Below are positions 1-10,954 of a stretch of 64,000 nucleotides of DNA, piece by piece. Below the pieces are notes generated by a model. It was not told the DNA's origin. It saw nothing but the letters and a program-made list of their open reading frames with translations, and searched no databases. The DNA is from Heloderma charlesbogerti. Its lineage: Eukaryota > Chordata > Lepidosauria > Squamata > Helodermatidae. The translations under genes were made by a program, and so were the position numbers. Within the stretch, counting starts at the first letter, position 1, and every line of letters begins with the position of its first letter. Location: NCBI GenBank assembly GCA_026122225.1, contig JANEZZ010002066.1, positions 372,001-436,000 of the forward strand, given 5' to 3'.

Positions 1-221
1 TCATACGAAAATACGTACATTTCTGCTGAGGAAACGTTGAATGGAATGGGGGACAATACGCTAAATGTTACGTGCTGAGGCAAATTTTGTAAATACTTAT
101 GTAATTATGCATTTTTCTCTGCATGATGAAAAATAAAAATCATCCACATCCATCTGTGGGCGGACGATGGAACAAAAGGCACCTGACAATCCGCAAAACA
201 CAGGTGGAGCAGGTATTACAC
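1..221 (+). mobile_element. hAT-like element, family X, 3' part (interrupted)
   Basis: This stretch aligns by eye to 37860-38115: shared landmarks are GGGGGACAATACRCTAAATG, GATGGAACAAAAGGC and ATCCGCAAAACACAGG. Its own terminus CATACATCCCTA resumes at 1150-1162, after a younger element (222-1147). Family X has TAGGGATG/CATCCCTA ends; the complete copy at 14199-14697 carries an 8-bp target duplication, so a hAT origin is inferred. The left end is outside the window. No coding capacity. Confidence 0.6.
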
Positions 222-1147
222 TAGGGATGGTGGAGAATTTCTCCACGAATCTCCGGGAGGCCGAATGCCAACACATTCGGCCCCCCAAAATTGTTGGGGA
301 AATTCTCCGCCACCCCCCCGCCACGCCCCCCCAGGATGGGACTTACCTCTGTTGAATGTCCCTCTCGGCGGCGGGTCCCAGTGGCGTTTCGGCGGCATTT
401 TGGCGGTGACGGGGGCGGCGGGCGGTCTTCCGACCGGCTGCCGCTGCCGCCATTTCCCCGTAAAGTAAAAAAACGAACAAACAACGTCATAGGCTATGTA
501 ACGATTTACGTAGCCTATCACGGCTAGATTTTCAGAGTCAGCCGTGATAGGCTACATAAATCTTTACGTAGCCTATCACAGGTGACTTTGAAAAAAAAAA
601 AAGCATGTATGCAAATGGCGGCGCCCATGGGCGCCGCCATTTGCGTTCCTTATTTGGGGATGGGTAGTCTACATAAAGATTTACGTAGACTATGGCGAAA
701 ATAAGGGCAACGCAATAGCTATAGCGTTGTCCTTATTTTCGCCGTAGTCTACGTAAATCTTTATGTAGACTACCCATGCCCAAATAAGGAACGCAAATGG
801 CGGTGCCCATGGGTGCCGCCATTTGCATATGCACTTTTTTTTCCCCAAAGTCACCCGTGATAGGCTATGTAAAGATTTACGTAGCCTATCACGGCTGACT
901 TTGAAAATCTAGCCGTGATAGGCTACGTAAATAGTTACGTAGCCTATCACATTGTTTTGTTTTGTTTTCAATTTACGTTTTTTATTTCGCAGCTGGGGAG
1001 ATGGAGCGCTCCCCCGCAGCCTGAATTTCAGCCAGGAGGGGCGGGGCACCTCCCCCCCACCAAGAACTTTGGGGGGAGAACCAAAGCTCCTCCCCCCCAC
1101 CGCGAAGCAAGCTGCGGGACCAGGTAAGGGACTTTGGTCCATCCTTA
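222..1147 (+). mobile_element. TACGTA-palindrome hAT-like element, copy 1 (subfamily A)
   Basis: Starts TAGGGATGG and ends CATCCTTA. The core (485-950) is a foldback centred at 718.5. TAGTCTAC hairpins at 665-692 and 745-772, and GCAAATGGCGGC hairpins at 611-644 and 793-826, are exact mirrors about that point; GTGATAGGC hairpins lie at 544-579 and 857-892. The left module, read on the minus strand, is an open frame starting MAAAAAGRKT that runs to a GGTAAGT donor at 340-350. The right module has an acceptor-like T-rich tract ending CGCAG at 992 and a donor CAG|GTAAGG at 1121-1129. Inserted in a family X element. No clean 8-bp target duplication is visible for this copy. Confidence 0.75.
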
Positions 1148-1162
1148 GTTCATACATCCCTA
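1148..1162 (+). mobile_element. family X element, 3' terminus
   Basis: GTTCATACATCCCTA matches the end of the family X copy at 38112-38126 and completes the element interrupted at 221/222. Confidence 0.55.
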
Positions 1163-1498
1163 AGTAGAAGATGCATTACTGCCTTCTCTGGTACAGATGG
1201 AACACAACTTTCTCTCAAAGATGCATTTGCTGCTTCATGAAATGCAGAGGAAATGCACCAGAACGCCATTGTTTTTTGAGGAGATAGGAGAGTGGCATGC
1301 CACAATTGTTCCTTGCATGCCTTAATCTCCTTGAGAACCTTAAAAACCTTCCCCCTAAGAGCTCTCAAGCCTCTAAGCTGGAAGCTTTGCTTGCCAAGAT
1401 CAGTTGTCTGCTTGGGAAGTGTGGGATAAAAAGAGGAGGGGAGGCATGTGTGCAGGAAACAACAAGAAGAAAAGAAAATGGAGAAATCCCAGGTTGTT
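1163..1498. other. unassigned sequence
   Basis: No repeat family or open frame recognised. The short frames here have no motif. Confidence 0.4.
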
Positions 1499-1775
1499 TT
1501 TGCTGTTCAGTCGTTCAGTTGTGTCCGACTCTTCATGACCCCATGGACCATAGCACACCAGGCCTTCCTGTCCTGCACTCTCTCCCGGAGTGTGCTCAAG
1601 TTCATATTCATTGCATCGGTGATGCTATCTAGCCATCTCATCCTCTGCCGTCCCCTTCTCCTTTTGCCTCCAATCTTTCCCAGCATCAGGGTCTTTTCCA
1701 GTGACTTTTCTCTTTGCATTAGGTGGCCAAAATATTTGAGCTTCAGCTTCAGTATCTGCCCTTCCAATGAGCAGG
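1499..1775 (-). mobile_element. BovB (RTE) LINE, 3' end
   Basis: The minus-strand frame (1507-1767, 86 aa) is the C-terminal tail of BovB reverse transcriptase: YFGHLM near the start, SLEKTLMLGK, a basic GKRRRGRQRMRWLDS run, then KAWCAMVHGV and KSRTQL at the end. The plus strand begins with the BovB 3' tail (GTTCAGTCGTTCAG, GTGTCCGACTC, GACCCCATGGACC). It is 5'-truncated at about 1775, as is usual for LINE insertions. BovB is widespread in squamates and ruminants; here it supports a squamate host. Confidence 0.88.
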
Positions 1776-1779
1776 TTTA

Positions 1780-2599
1780 TTATGGTTCTTTTATGTTGGC
1801 CTGATGCGTTTCGGAAATATTCTGAGTAGGTAATGTTGCGTAATTGGTGCCACAAAGGGCTAGGGATGTTAGAGAAATCTGCCATGGATTCAAATGAGGC
1901 CAGATTCTTTGGAATCCGGCCTCAGGAATCCATGGTGGATTGGCACCACTTACCTCCGCTCCAGGAGGATTGGAGGCAGAACGGCACTTGGCTGCTTCTT
2001 CCACCGGAGCCGTTTGCCTCCTCTGCACTGATGTGTCAATAGACTTATATGCAAGATTCATGGCTCTATTTGTGTATAAGTCTGTGGGCACATCCTGCTG
2101 ATCGCCTTTTTTTTTTAAGAAATGGTGATCAGCGCGGAGGAGGCGAACGGCTCTGGCTGGCAAGATAAGTGGCCCTTAGCCAGTGCGGCTCTGTGGAATC
2201 CTCATGGAGCAGAGCCGCTCCGGAGGATTCTGGGTGGGGGGAGGAACAGATTGCCTCCCCCCCACATGGATTCCCCACTGGAACAGACAGTGGGGAATCC
2301 GTACACCCCTACAGAGGGCCCACTTAAGCAATATTAAAGGTGTGAATGGAGCAGTCACATCTGTAATGTTGCACAAATGGGCCCTTTACAGTCACAATGG
2401 GCCCTTTACAGTTACACAACATTACCTATCCAGAAGCTCTAGATCTGCCGTTGTTGCGCACAATGGTGGCTCACTAGGACAGGCAGCCCTGCAGCTTTGT
2501 TGGCTGCTTGCCGAGCTGTGGCAAAGCTTGTGTGGCATGGCACTGCAAGCAGGGCAAGTCCCCAGTGAAGCCAGGCACGGGTAAGTCCATCCATCCCTA
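1780..2599 (-). mobile_element. family Z hAT-like element, host of a nested insertion
   Basis: The right end GGTAAGTCCATCCATCCCTA (2580-2599) is the reverse complement of the left end of family Z at 25682 and 47249. The internal 'aatgttgc...gcaacatta' fold is cut by the 1861-2311 element: sequence before 1861 (TAATGTTGCGTAATTGG) and after 2319 belong together. The left boundary is uncertain. No coding potential. Confidence 0.5.
1861..2311 (+). mobile_element. non-autonomous hAT-like element, nested, with 8-bp target duplication
   Basis: Termini are TAGGGATG and CACCCCTA. Flanks are CAAAGGGC (1853-1860) and CAGAGGGC (2312-2319), 7 of 8 matching. The left end resembles the TACGTA family (AGAGAAATCTGCCATGGATTC) and carries an outward CTTACCT (donor on minus) at about 1950. 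The core is different: paired CTTATA hairpins and a poly-T, with no TACGTA ladder. Confidence 0.7.
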
Positions 2600-4553
2600 C
2601 TACAGACATGAACATAGTGGCCTAGCACCCATGCCACTCAGGCATAATGTAATGTGTCACACAGGCAGCTGTGGCACATAGCGCCCTTGATGCATAATGA
2701 CTTTCAGTCTCCCTTTTTCTTCCCCATCATGAAAGTGAAGGCGATGGGAGGTGGGGGTTGGGGGGGGACATTGCAACTGTACATTTTGGTGTCCAAAGAC
2801 AGCGGCCATCTTCCGAATTGTGGCAAGTGTAGTGGAAATGAGGAATCGGTGCCTGCTTCTCCTGCTGGTGAGTGAGTGATGGACCACTCCATAACCAAGA
2901 ACCCCAGATTGTATTTCACCAGTCTGTGTATTTCAAACACATTCTTGCATGTCACCTTTTTGAAATGCATTTGTTTGACGTGTACATAATGGTTTGCTCA
3001 TTACCGGGCAATGGCTTTTCATTTAAGTTAGAAATAATCAAACACACCATGCTTAGGATGCTATCAGCTCAGAGGTTAATGGAGAAACCCTTCCCTGGGT
3101 GGCTGTTCTGAAAAAAATAAAATAAAAAAATCATCATTTGATAAGAATTAATATACAGGCTTTTGGAGATTTTAAAGGCCATTAATCCCCAGTTACCTGC
3201 AGTTTACCATTAGCAAGAAAGCAAGTGAAAAATGATTTCCAAGTGCAGATTGTATTATACATTATGGATTAGTGTTTCAATATAACCAGGATTCTTGTCT
3301 TCAAATAAATTGATGGATATGCTCATAAGCCTCACTATTTAGCACCCTTTGAACAGAAGCAGCACCCCTCCAAGGAACAAAAAAAAAGATTCTTTGACAT
3401 ATTATTTAGAGTGAAAAATATTAGTTCCGAGATATATTAAAATGTGCCATTAATACGGACAGGTTTCAACCATAATGTTATGATTTCTCCATTTTAAAAT
3501 TCATTTTTCTCTCTCTCAAGGTACTTGGTTTTCACATTCAGACCGATCACGTCCATAGTGTATTATTTTTTTTTAATTATGTTTATACACAATAAATTAT
3601 CCATCTATCACAGGAGATATGACAGATCAGAAGCCGAATGTCTGAGAGAACATTTTTGAAACAGGCATGTCTCTCTTTTACTTGCCAAGCCAAAGTCAAC
3701 ATACTAAATCATCCTGTCCCCATGAACACACATGAACTGTAAATGAATGAGGCAGGCAATTTTGGTTAATTAGAATCAATAGTATCATCCTGTAATTAAA
3801 GAATATTGATTGTGTTATGCAGAGGCCAGCCTTGGAAAGAATATGATTTATATAATGCCATTTTGGTCTGACTTGCAAAAATATGTCAAAGGTCAGATTA
3901 AACTCGGGTAAGGAATATCCCTTTCAGCGGAGCATTCAGTATGGAACTAACTGCCTTTTGTGTCTTTTGACAGGGCACAGCTGTGCAGGAAAGCGGATTT
4001 CAAGAAACTGGAATGAGAAAAAAAAATCTGCTGATTTCAAATGTGACGCATTTGATTTATTAATTGCTCCTGCAACCGTAAGTTCCTGGTGGATGCAGGA
4101 TTCCATTTTCACATGATCCCTACAAGCAGGAAGGGCACTAGAAATACAAACCAAAGCCAAGAATTCAAAAAGCTTGGACAGCATCTTGAAGAACAACACG
4201 CTTTCATTCCAGTGCAAGTTATAGCAAGAAGGTTGGGGGGGGGGTTTACAGGGAAAACTTTTGCTCCAGTCCAACGACAGAAGCATGAAACAAAACCTTA
4301 GAGCAATCTGTAGGTGATGCTGGCAAACAGGATTGTTAAGTCCCTTGGGTGTGGCAGCCTCTGTGGGCCTCCTTAACCTGGAAGAGCCAGGGTACGAAAA
4401 CCAAGAATTCTCTTGCACTGAATCTGACCTCCTTGGACATCTTTCCGCAGGTAGCATTGTTAGGCTGGTGGGCCTTGCCCTGGGCTTGGAGCACAAGCAA
4501 ATGCCCAACCATGCCACCCCCTGGAGCCAACCCTGCAATTAGATTCTTGGTAT
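2600..4553. other. long AT-rich unique stretch, no gene recognised
   Basis: About 1.95 kb without a recognised repeat. A 200-codon minus-strand frame (3936-4538) is the longest, but it shows no domain, no signal peptide and no compositional support. It reads like a chance frame. Confidence 0.5.
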
Positions 4554-4554
4554 A

Positions 4555-4695
4555 TGAGATTCTTCATAACCTATTATCTATTATTTATTTTTCACTATTT
4601 ATTATTCCGTGCTTATTATTAATTATTTATTATTCAGTATGTATTGCTTATTATTATTTATTATTCATTATTTGTTATTCATTGTCATTTATAAA
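4555..4695. repeat. AT-rich low-complexity (TTATTA-type) tract
   Basis: Irregular TTATTATTTATTATTC repeats running directly into the broken end of the adjacent TACGTA element. Confidence 0.7.
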
Positions 4696-5227
4696 TGGGG
4701 GAGGCTCCCCATCCCTCGCCGCCGAAATTCAGGCATTGCCCTTATTTTTGCCATAGTCCACGTAAATCTTTACATAGACTACCCCTGCCCAAATAAGGAA
4801 TGCAAATGGCGGCACCCATGGGCGCCGCCATTTGCGTACACGCTTTTTTTTTTTTCCAAAGTCACCCGTGATAGGCTACGTAAGGATTTACGTAGCCTAT
4901 CATGGCTGACTTTGAAAATCTAGCCGTGATAGGCTACGTAAATCGTTACGTAGCCTATCACGTGTTTGTTTGGGTTTTTTTACTTTACTTTGTAATGGCG
5001 GCGGCAGCAGCTGGTCGGAAGACCGGCCGCCGCCCCCACCCCCACCGAAACACTGCTGAAATGCCGCTGGGACCCGCCGCTGAGAGGGACATTCGAAGGA
5101 GGTAAGTCCCATCCTGGGGAGCGGGATGGCAGGGGGTGGTGGAGAATTTCACCACCAATTTTGGGGGGCCGAATGCATTGGCATTCAGCCTCCTGGAGAT
5201 TCAAGGAGAAATTCTCCTCCATCCCTA
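4696..5227 (-). mobile_element. TACGTA-palindrome element, copy 2 (truncated)
   Basis: Reversed relative to copy 1. It keeps TAGTCTAC and GTGATAGGC hairpins, the GCAAATGGCGGC hairpin (4801-4837) and the terminal module ending GGAGAAATTCTCCTCC + CATCCCTA (5220-5227). On the plus strand a T-rich tract is followed by an ATG at 4995 opening MAAAAAGRKT and running in frame to AAGGAG|GTAAGT at about 5103. The left half is missing at the AT-rich tract. Confidence 0.75.
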
Positions 5228-5249
5228 TATTGTCCTCATTTGCCCATGC

Positions 5250-5345
5250 TGCCATTTACTTACTCACTCACTCACTCACTTACTTGCATTGCTATACTGC
5301 CTTCCTGCTAAAGGACTCAAGGCAGTTTACATTGTATAATAATGG
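5250..5345 (-). mobile_element. SINE/LINE tail fragment
   Basis: (ACTC)n followed by TATACTGCCTTCCTGCTAAAGG and CTCAAGGCAGTTTACAT. This is the antisense of the '...ggcgg/tataaa' tail seen in the SINE copies at 44116 and 49762. Only the tail is present. Confidence 0.55.
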
Positions 5346-5354
5346 CTTACAAAT

Positions 5355-5381
5355 CAGAGAGAGAGAGAGAGAGAGAGAGAT
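5355..5381. repeat. (GA)n microsatellite
   Basis: About 13 uninterrupted GA units. Confidence 0.95.
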
Positions 5382-6441
5382 AATACAAATGATCAGGAAT
5401 GGGGAGGGAAGAGGAAAACAAACAAATCCTTGCACCAACGTTTCCATGCTAATGTGGAATGGCCAAGGGGAATGGTCTTTGGAATGATTCTGAGAGGAGC
5501 CAAATGGCAGATGCTTCCAGCCAAGTCAATGGAGGGGGTTTGGCCAATTTCCCCTCTGATGCATCCAGATGGAATTGAATATGATGGCATGGAGCAACCA
5601 ACCAAATTTTGTTCTTGAGCACCCATGGCATAATCAGTGGAGATATAGCATTGTGAGCTCATGTCAGATGTAGTTTTTGTATCAGAAGAAGAAGAATTTC
5701 CCTACCCCATGCCCAGCTTGCCTGGCCATGGGGGCAGGGAGCGTTGTGGGTGTGGAGGGGAAGGAGAGATGTGGGCAACTGCCATTAGCAGTCATGATAT
5801 AGTGCCACTGGAGGGGGCAGGGGCCTGAGAAACATTCTTAGCTCTCCAGGCCCCTCCTTCCCACCTCTTTGAAACATGGCTCCCTCCCCCAGTATGTTGT
5901 GTGGGTTCTGCTGGTTGCCTGTGTGGGGGCCAAGTAAGAATTTTTTGGCTCATAGTCTGATCGGCTGGGATTATGTGTCTTTCTTCCTACTTCACACTGT
6001 AAATTGGGGTGGAGGTGTCCAGTAGTTGAATTTGATTGATGTTTTATGTTAAGGTTAATTTGGTCACATCTCATCCAGGTAGGCTGCTTGGGATGGGCAA
6101 TGCTGCTGAGGACAGGGATGGTGACCATTCTGAGGCACTGTTTTGGTGACAAGTGATGCCTGAGGCCTCCCACTCTGGGTTTTGTGGCCCCAGCAGGGGG
6201 ATAAGGGTTACCTGTGAGGCCAATTCACCTCATCCACCTGGTGTTTTGCGGCCCAGGAGGGGGTGACAGGGGAAGGCCTCCCTCCCCAAGGGGTAGTACT
6301 GGGGTGGCGGTACCTTAGATGCCATTCATCAGGAAAAGAATGTTTCACCCATTGTATTGCCTAGCTTGTTGCTGGCATAGTTAAGTCACCTGTCCTGGTA
6401 TTTCCCCTTTGCAGATTTCCAGTAAATGTAGCCCTAATTTG
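5382..6441. other. unique sequence, no gene recognised
   Basis: About 1 kb with no recognised repeat and only short frames without motifs. It ends at the target duplication CTAATTTG of the next element. Confidence 0.45.
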
Positions 6442-7277
6442 TAGGGATGGCAGAGAATTCCACCACTGATCACGATGAGGCTGAACGCCAGTGCATTCGG
6501 CCCCCCAAACTCCGTGGCAGAACGGCCTGGCACTGCCACGCCCCCCCACGTGGATCCCTCCTGGGATGAGACTCACCTGGGGCGGATCTTCCAGGCGGCG
6601 GCTCCAGCGGCAGCTTTGGCGGCGGCGGCAGCAGCAGCAGCTGGTCTTCTGACTGGCGGCCGCCGCCACTATTTCCACTCCTGTAAAAAAAAAAAAAAGA
6701 AAGACGTGATAGGCTACGTAAAGATTTATGTAGCCTATCATGACTAGGTTTTTAAAAAAACACACAATGTGATAGGCTACATAAATCTTTACATAGCCTA
6801 TCATGCCTGGGTGGGTTAAAAAAAAAACAAAAATGTGTACACAAATGGTGGCGGCTACAGCCGCCGCCATTTGCGTTCCTTATTTTTGCCCTCTTAATCT
6901 ACGTAAATATTTACGTAGACTATGACGGCGAAATTAAAGGGGAACGCAAATAGCGTAGCGGGTGCTATTTGCGTCCCTTTTTGATTCACTGTTTTAGCCT
7001 AGGTAAATATTTATGTACATTTACGTATTTAGCCGCCGCCATTTGCATACGCGTTTTTTTGTTTTTTGTTTTACCCAGAGCCCTCCACGGCCGGAAATCC
7101 GGCTGTGGACGGCTCTGGCCTGGAGCTGCCGTGGAGCACAGCCGGCCGTGGAGGATTCCAGGGGGGAGGAACGGAGCGCCTCCCACCCAGCGAGGATTCC
7201 GGGGGGAAGGACAGAACGCCTCCCTCCCCACCATCAACATAATCCGCGAACAGGTAAGTAACTTTCGTACATCCCTA
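6442..7277 (+). mobile_element. TACGTA-palindrome hAT-like element, copy 3 (subfamily B), intact termini
   Basis: TAGGGATGG...CATCCCTA flanked by the perfect 8-bp duplication CTAATTTG (6434-6441 and 7278-7285). That duplication and the termini support hAT-type insertion. The core carries GTGATAGGC, TCTACGTAAATATTTACG and AGCCGCCGCCATTTGC hairpins. The right module is exon-like: a T-rich tract ending TTTTACCCAG at 7078, then 175 bp to CAG|GTAAGTA (7251-7260). The left module has an outward donor (ACTCACCTGG on plus) near 6570. No transposase. Confidence 0.9.
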
Positions 7278-7317
7278 CTAATTTGATACCAAAGTACTTT
7301 GTCTCATCTCTTTGTTT

Positions 7318-7334
7318 CACACACACACACACAC
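7318..7334. repeat. (CA)n microsatellite
   Basis: Eight or so CA units. Confidence 0.85.
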
Positions 7335-7402
7335 CCCTTTCACCCACAAGGAGAAGAAGAAGAGGAAGGAAAATGATATCAAGAAGAACAGCATCAAACC
7401 AA

Positions 7403-7690
7403 AATCATAGAACATAGAATCATAGAATAGTAGGGTTGGAAGGGGCCTACAACAAGACCATCAGGAAGTTTTTCCTGATGTTCAGCTGGAATCTAGCTTC
7501 CTGTAACCTGAGCCCATTATTCCGTGTCCTGCATTCTGGGATGATCGAGAAGGGACCCTGGCCTTCCTCTCTGTGACAACCTTTCAAGTACTTGAAGAGC
7601 ACTATCATATCTCCCCTCAGTCTTCTCTTCTCAAGGCTAAACAGGCCCAGTTTTTTCAGTGTCTCTTCATAGGGCTTTGTTGAATGTGTT
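7403..7690 (-). mobile_element. CR1 LINE, 3' end fragment
   Basis: The plus strand starts with the octamer-like CR1 3' tail (CATAGAATCATAGAATAG) and then GTAGGGTTGGAAGGGGCC. The minus frame 7447-7698 decodes KPYEETLKKLGLFSLEKRRL and a downstream CHREEGQ, the C-terminal tail of CR1 reverse transcriptase as in 51916-53886. It is 5'-truncated. Confidence 0.9.
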
Positions 7691-7740
7691 TGCATCAAGT
7701 GACAGAAATCACAAAAAAGGAGAATTGCTTTTTGACAGTA

Positions 7741-7822
7741 ATTGTGCAGTCCTATGCATGTCTTCTTTAGAAGTTGTTCAGTGGGGCTTTACTCAGGTAA
7801 GTGGGTATAGGATTGCAGCCTA
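7741..7822. mobile_element. small MITE (GCAATCCTATG type)
   Basis: About 80-bp foldback: ATTGTGCAGTCCTATGCATG at one end and GTATAGGATTGCAGCCT at the other. A second copy is at 37231-37318. The terminal TAGGATTG motif is shared with the larger elements at 21673, 41172 and 44906. Confidence 0.6.
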
Positions 7823-8993
7823 ACAAAACAAGCATGAAGAGTGACCAAGCAGATGCACCTTGAATCCTATCCATGCATTACTCATGTGTAGGACAACCAT
7901 GTGTACAAGGTGGAGCAGGCCCGTCCCTGACCTTGTGAACACCACTAGTTACTCCTGTCCTTCATGCCTTTGTGTCGAGCTCCACAGAATTGGGACCTGT
8001 GTGTAATCGGGGTCCAGATGTCTGCACAGTTATTAAGGGATGGCATCAGTCAGCATTTGTAAGGTCAAAGGCATGTCCAGCAGTGTGGCCCTGCTCCCCC
8101 TTCCACAAAGGATTGTCCCTACACATGAGTAATGAATAAATAGGGCTTTGGTGAACATAGTGTTTGATTCGGACACTCCCAGAAATATTCCCTTTTCTCG
8201 TTATACTTGCGAGCCTTACATGTGCAAATATTCCCCTTGAATAAATAAGCACTGTGTGGCAGAGATGTTTCCCTCACGCCATCTTTCAACACAGACACGA
8301 GGTTCCTGACACAGAAAATATGTCAGCAAAACAGTGTAATTCAATGGCTGGGAAACCATCTTCGTACTTTCTGAAACTGTTTGACAAGAAGCGGGAGACA
8401 GGAGAAGAAGAAGAAATATATCGTCAGTTGCAGTCCTTTCATGGCATACATTTATTAACAAAGTCCTGACATGGAGGAGTTGTGAGGCCAAGGATTCTTC
8501 ACACTTAAATGGGCTTGAATATAAGATGATTGCTGGCATAACACATTACATCAAAGGATGCCTCTAATCATTGCACTTCTCTGCCTGGAAGTTTCTAATG
8601 CCAGCTCTCGTATCATGTGTTTGACACACACACTAAGAAAAATGTCCAGATTTCCATAGAATTAAGGGCTTCCTCTTTGACAGTTCACACTGCTGTTCAC
8701 TGAACTTCCCCTGGCTGTTTGTTATTATCGAATGTCTCACCTCTCACTTCCACAGCCTGGCTAATTTTACCAAAAGACCCTCTGTGATTCCATTCATGAA
8801 TTCTGCGATGTTCTCCTCCCACTGAAGGCCTCTGTTGCTTTCACTGCTGTCTATTTTAAATATTAGGCTAGTAGTATGAGTCTGAGTTCTCAGCCAAGGA
8901 GAGCAGGACCCAAGAATGGGAGGGGAAAGGGGTTTGACTTTACCAGGGTCCAGAGATCCAGGGAGAGGTGGCCCATGCTGGGGCTCTAACTCC
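7823..8993. other. unique sequence, no gene recognised
   Basis: About 1.2 kb. Nothing beyond short motif-free frames is visible. Confidence 0.45.
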
Positions 8994-9021
8994 ATTGTTG
9001 TTGTTGTTCAGTCGTTCAGTC
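8994..9021 (-). mobile_element. BovB 3' terminus only
   Basis: (TTG)n followed by TTCAGTCGTTCAGTCTG, the extreme 3' end of the BovB copies at 1499 and 32842. About 28 bp remain. Confidence 0.6.
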
Positions 9022-9570
9022 TGTGAGGGAAAAAAAATGTGGCTAAATTGTAAATCATTTCCCAGGATTTGTGTACCACTTATTCAGGTATTGTGAGGAG
9101 GGATGGCGGAGAATTCTGCCACGGACCCCAATGAGACTGGATTCAAAAGAATCTGGCCTCTGGAGTCCATGGCGGAAAGGATCCCTTACCTCCACCTCCC
9201 GCTGGAATCATCTTCGGTTGGATCCTCCCTGCGGCAATTCCGCGGAGCTGGCCTCCGGCTCCATATTGCTGGCTGAGGGATGACTCCGGACACAAATGGC
9301 ATAGTGGACGCCATTTGCAGCCGTAAAGATCTTAGATTAAGCTAAATGCAGCCATTAATGGCTGCAATTAGGTTAAACTAAGGGCTTTACGGCCACCATT
9401 TGCATCTGTGTTTTTTGCCACCAGGCTAGCCTATCGCAGGAAAAACCACAGATGCAAATGGTGTAGCAGACTCCATTTGCAGCCGTAAAGCCCTTAGTTT
9501 AAGCTAAATGCAGCCATTTACGGCTGCATTTAGCTCAATCTAAGAGCTTTACAGCCACAAATGGCGTAGT

Positions 9571-10954
9571 TAGGGATATTAGAGAATTCCACCATGGATC
9601 CCAGGGAGGCCGAATTCCAGTGAATTCAGCCCCCTGGAATCCGTGGCGGAATGGAGCAACCCGCCCCACCACCCGCAAAAGCCCTGCGAAACGGAGCTTA
9701 CCTGGCTGCAGCTCCAGTGGCAGATGAAGCGGCAGTGGCAGCGACAGTGGTGGCTCCGGCCACTGCCGGGATGCTCTGGCCGCAAATGGCAGCCATCGTA
9801 GCGGCCGCCATTTGCGTCCCTACACCAGCCCATGATTTACCTAGCCTATCACGGCTAAAGCGGGAATGCAAATGGTTTAGGGGACGCCATTTGTGTCCCT
9901 GCTTTAGCCGTGATAGACTACATAAATATATACGTAGCCTATCACAGGCCAGCGTAGGGATGCAAATGGTGTCCCCTATGCAGGACGCCATTTGTGTCTG
10001 CAGCAGCCTGGCAGCGGCTGGAGGCCCTGCTGTGGGTAGGGATGGCAGAAAATTCCACCATGGATCTCGGGGAGGCCGAATGCCAGTGCATTCGGCCCCC
10101 AAAATCTGTGGCAGAGCGGCCTTCCACCCCCCTGCCGCCCTGCAGATCCCCCCAGGATGAGACTTACCTGGGGCGGATCTTCTGGGCGGTGGCGGCTTCA
10201 GTGGCGGCAGCAGCGGCGGCTGGTCTTCCGACTGGCTGCCACCGCCACCATTTGCAGTGTTTTGGGGTTTTTTTACCCTTAGGCTACATAAAAACTTACG
10301 TAGCCTAAAATGACTGGGTAAAAAAAAAAAAAGGTGTACGCAAATGCATTCCTTATTTTGGGCCATCTTACTCTACGTAAATAATTACGTAGACTAAGAC
10401 GGCGAAAATGAGGGGAATGCAAATAGCGTCCCCTACGCTATTTGCGTTCCCCTTATTTTCGCCGTCATAGTCTACATAAATATTTACGTAGATTAAGACG
10501 GCCAAAAAGAAGGAATGCAAATGGCAGTGGCCGTAGCCGCCGCCATTCGCGTATGCGGGGTTTTTTTGTTTGTTTTTACCCAGAGCCCTCCGCAGCCAGA
10601 AATCCGGCTGCGGGCAGCTCTGGCCTGGCTGGGCCTGGCTGGCTGTTCCACAGAGCTGCCGTGGAGCACAGCCAGCAGCGGAGGATTCCTGGGGGGAGGA
10701 ACGGAGTGCCTCCCCCCCGGCCAGGATTCCAGGGGGAGGGATGGAATGCCTCCCCACCTCACCATCAGCATATTCCACGAAAGGTAAGTGATTTTCGTAC
10801 ATCCCTAGCTGTGGGTTGGCCCGGCCAGCGGCTTCGCGGACTGGCCATGGAGTGGAGCTGGCCAGGCAGGATTCGGGGGGGGGGAGGAATGGATCACCTC
10901 CCTCCACCTGCAGACCCCAGCGGAGCCAGGTAAGCAGGATTTCATCCACCCCTA
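9571..10954 (+). mobile_element. middle element of the three-level nest
   Basis: TAGGGATA...CACCCCTA flanked by GGCGTAGT (9563-9570) and GGTGTAGT (10955-10962), 7 of 8. Its body has TAGCCTATCAC hairpins, GCAAATGG/CCATTTG pairs and an outward GGTAAG near 10928. It is interrupted by 10037-10807. A GC-rich 'reading frame' across it spans three elements and is not a gene. Confidence 0.8.
10037..10807 (+). mobile_element. inner element of the nest: TACGTA-palindrome copy 4 (subfamily B)
   Basis: TAGGGATGG...CATCCCTA with the perfect duplication GCTGTGGG (10029-10036 and 10808-10815). The right module is exon-like: T-rich tract ending TTTTTACCCAG at 10583, then 200 bp to AAAG|GTAAGT (10780-10787). 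The left module has the outward donor (GACTTACCTGG, about 10162) and, on minus, an ATG opening MVAVAASRKT that meets an early stop. Confidence 0.9.

Noticed and set aside
485..950. CRISPR-like array suggested by regularly spaced TACGTA hairpins
   Set aside because: Units are mirror-arranged palindromes inside a transposon in a vertebrate repeat context, with no spacers or cas genes.
222..1162. 8-bp duplication for copy 1
   Set aside because: Flanks TATTACAC and GTTCATAC agree at only about 4 of 8 bases, no better than chance for this purpose, so it is not claimed.
3936..4538. 200-codon minus-strand frame
   Set aside because: No domain, signal peptide or start context stands out; overlapping plus frames are equally open. 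Treated as chance.
4336..4545. Possible host exon with CTTTCCGCAG|GT boundary near 4450
   Set aside because: The AG is followed at once by GT, frames are short, and no protein family is recognisable.
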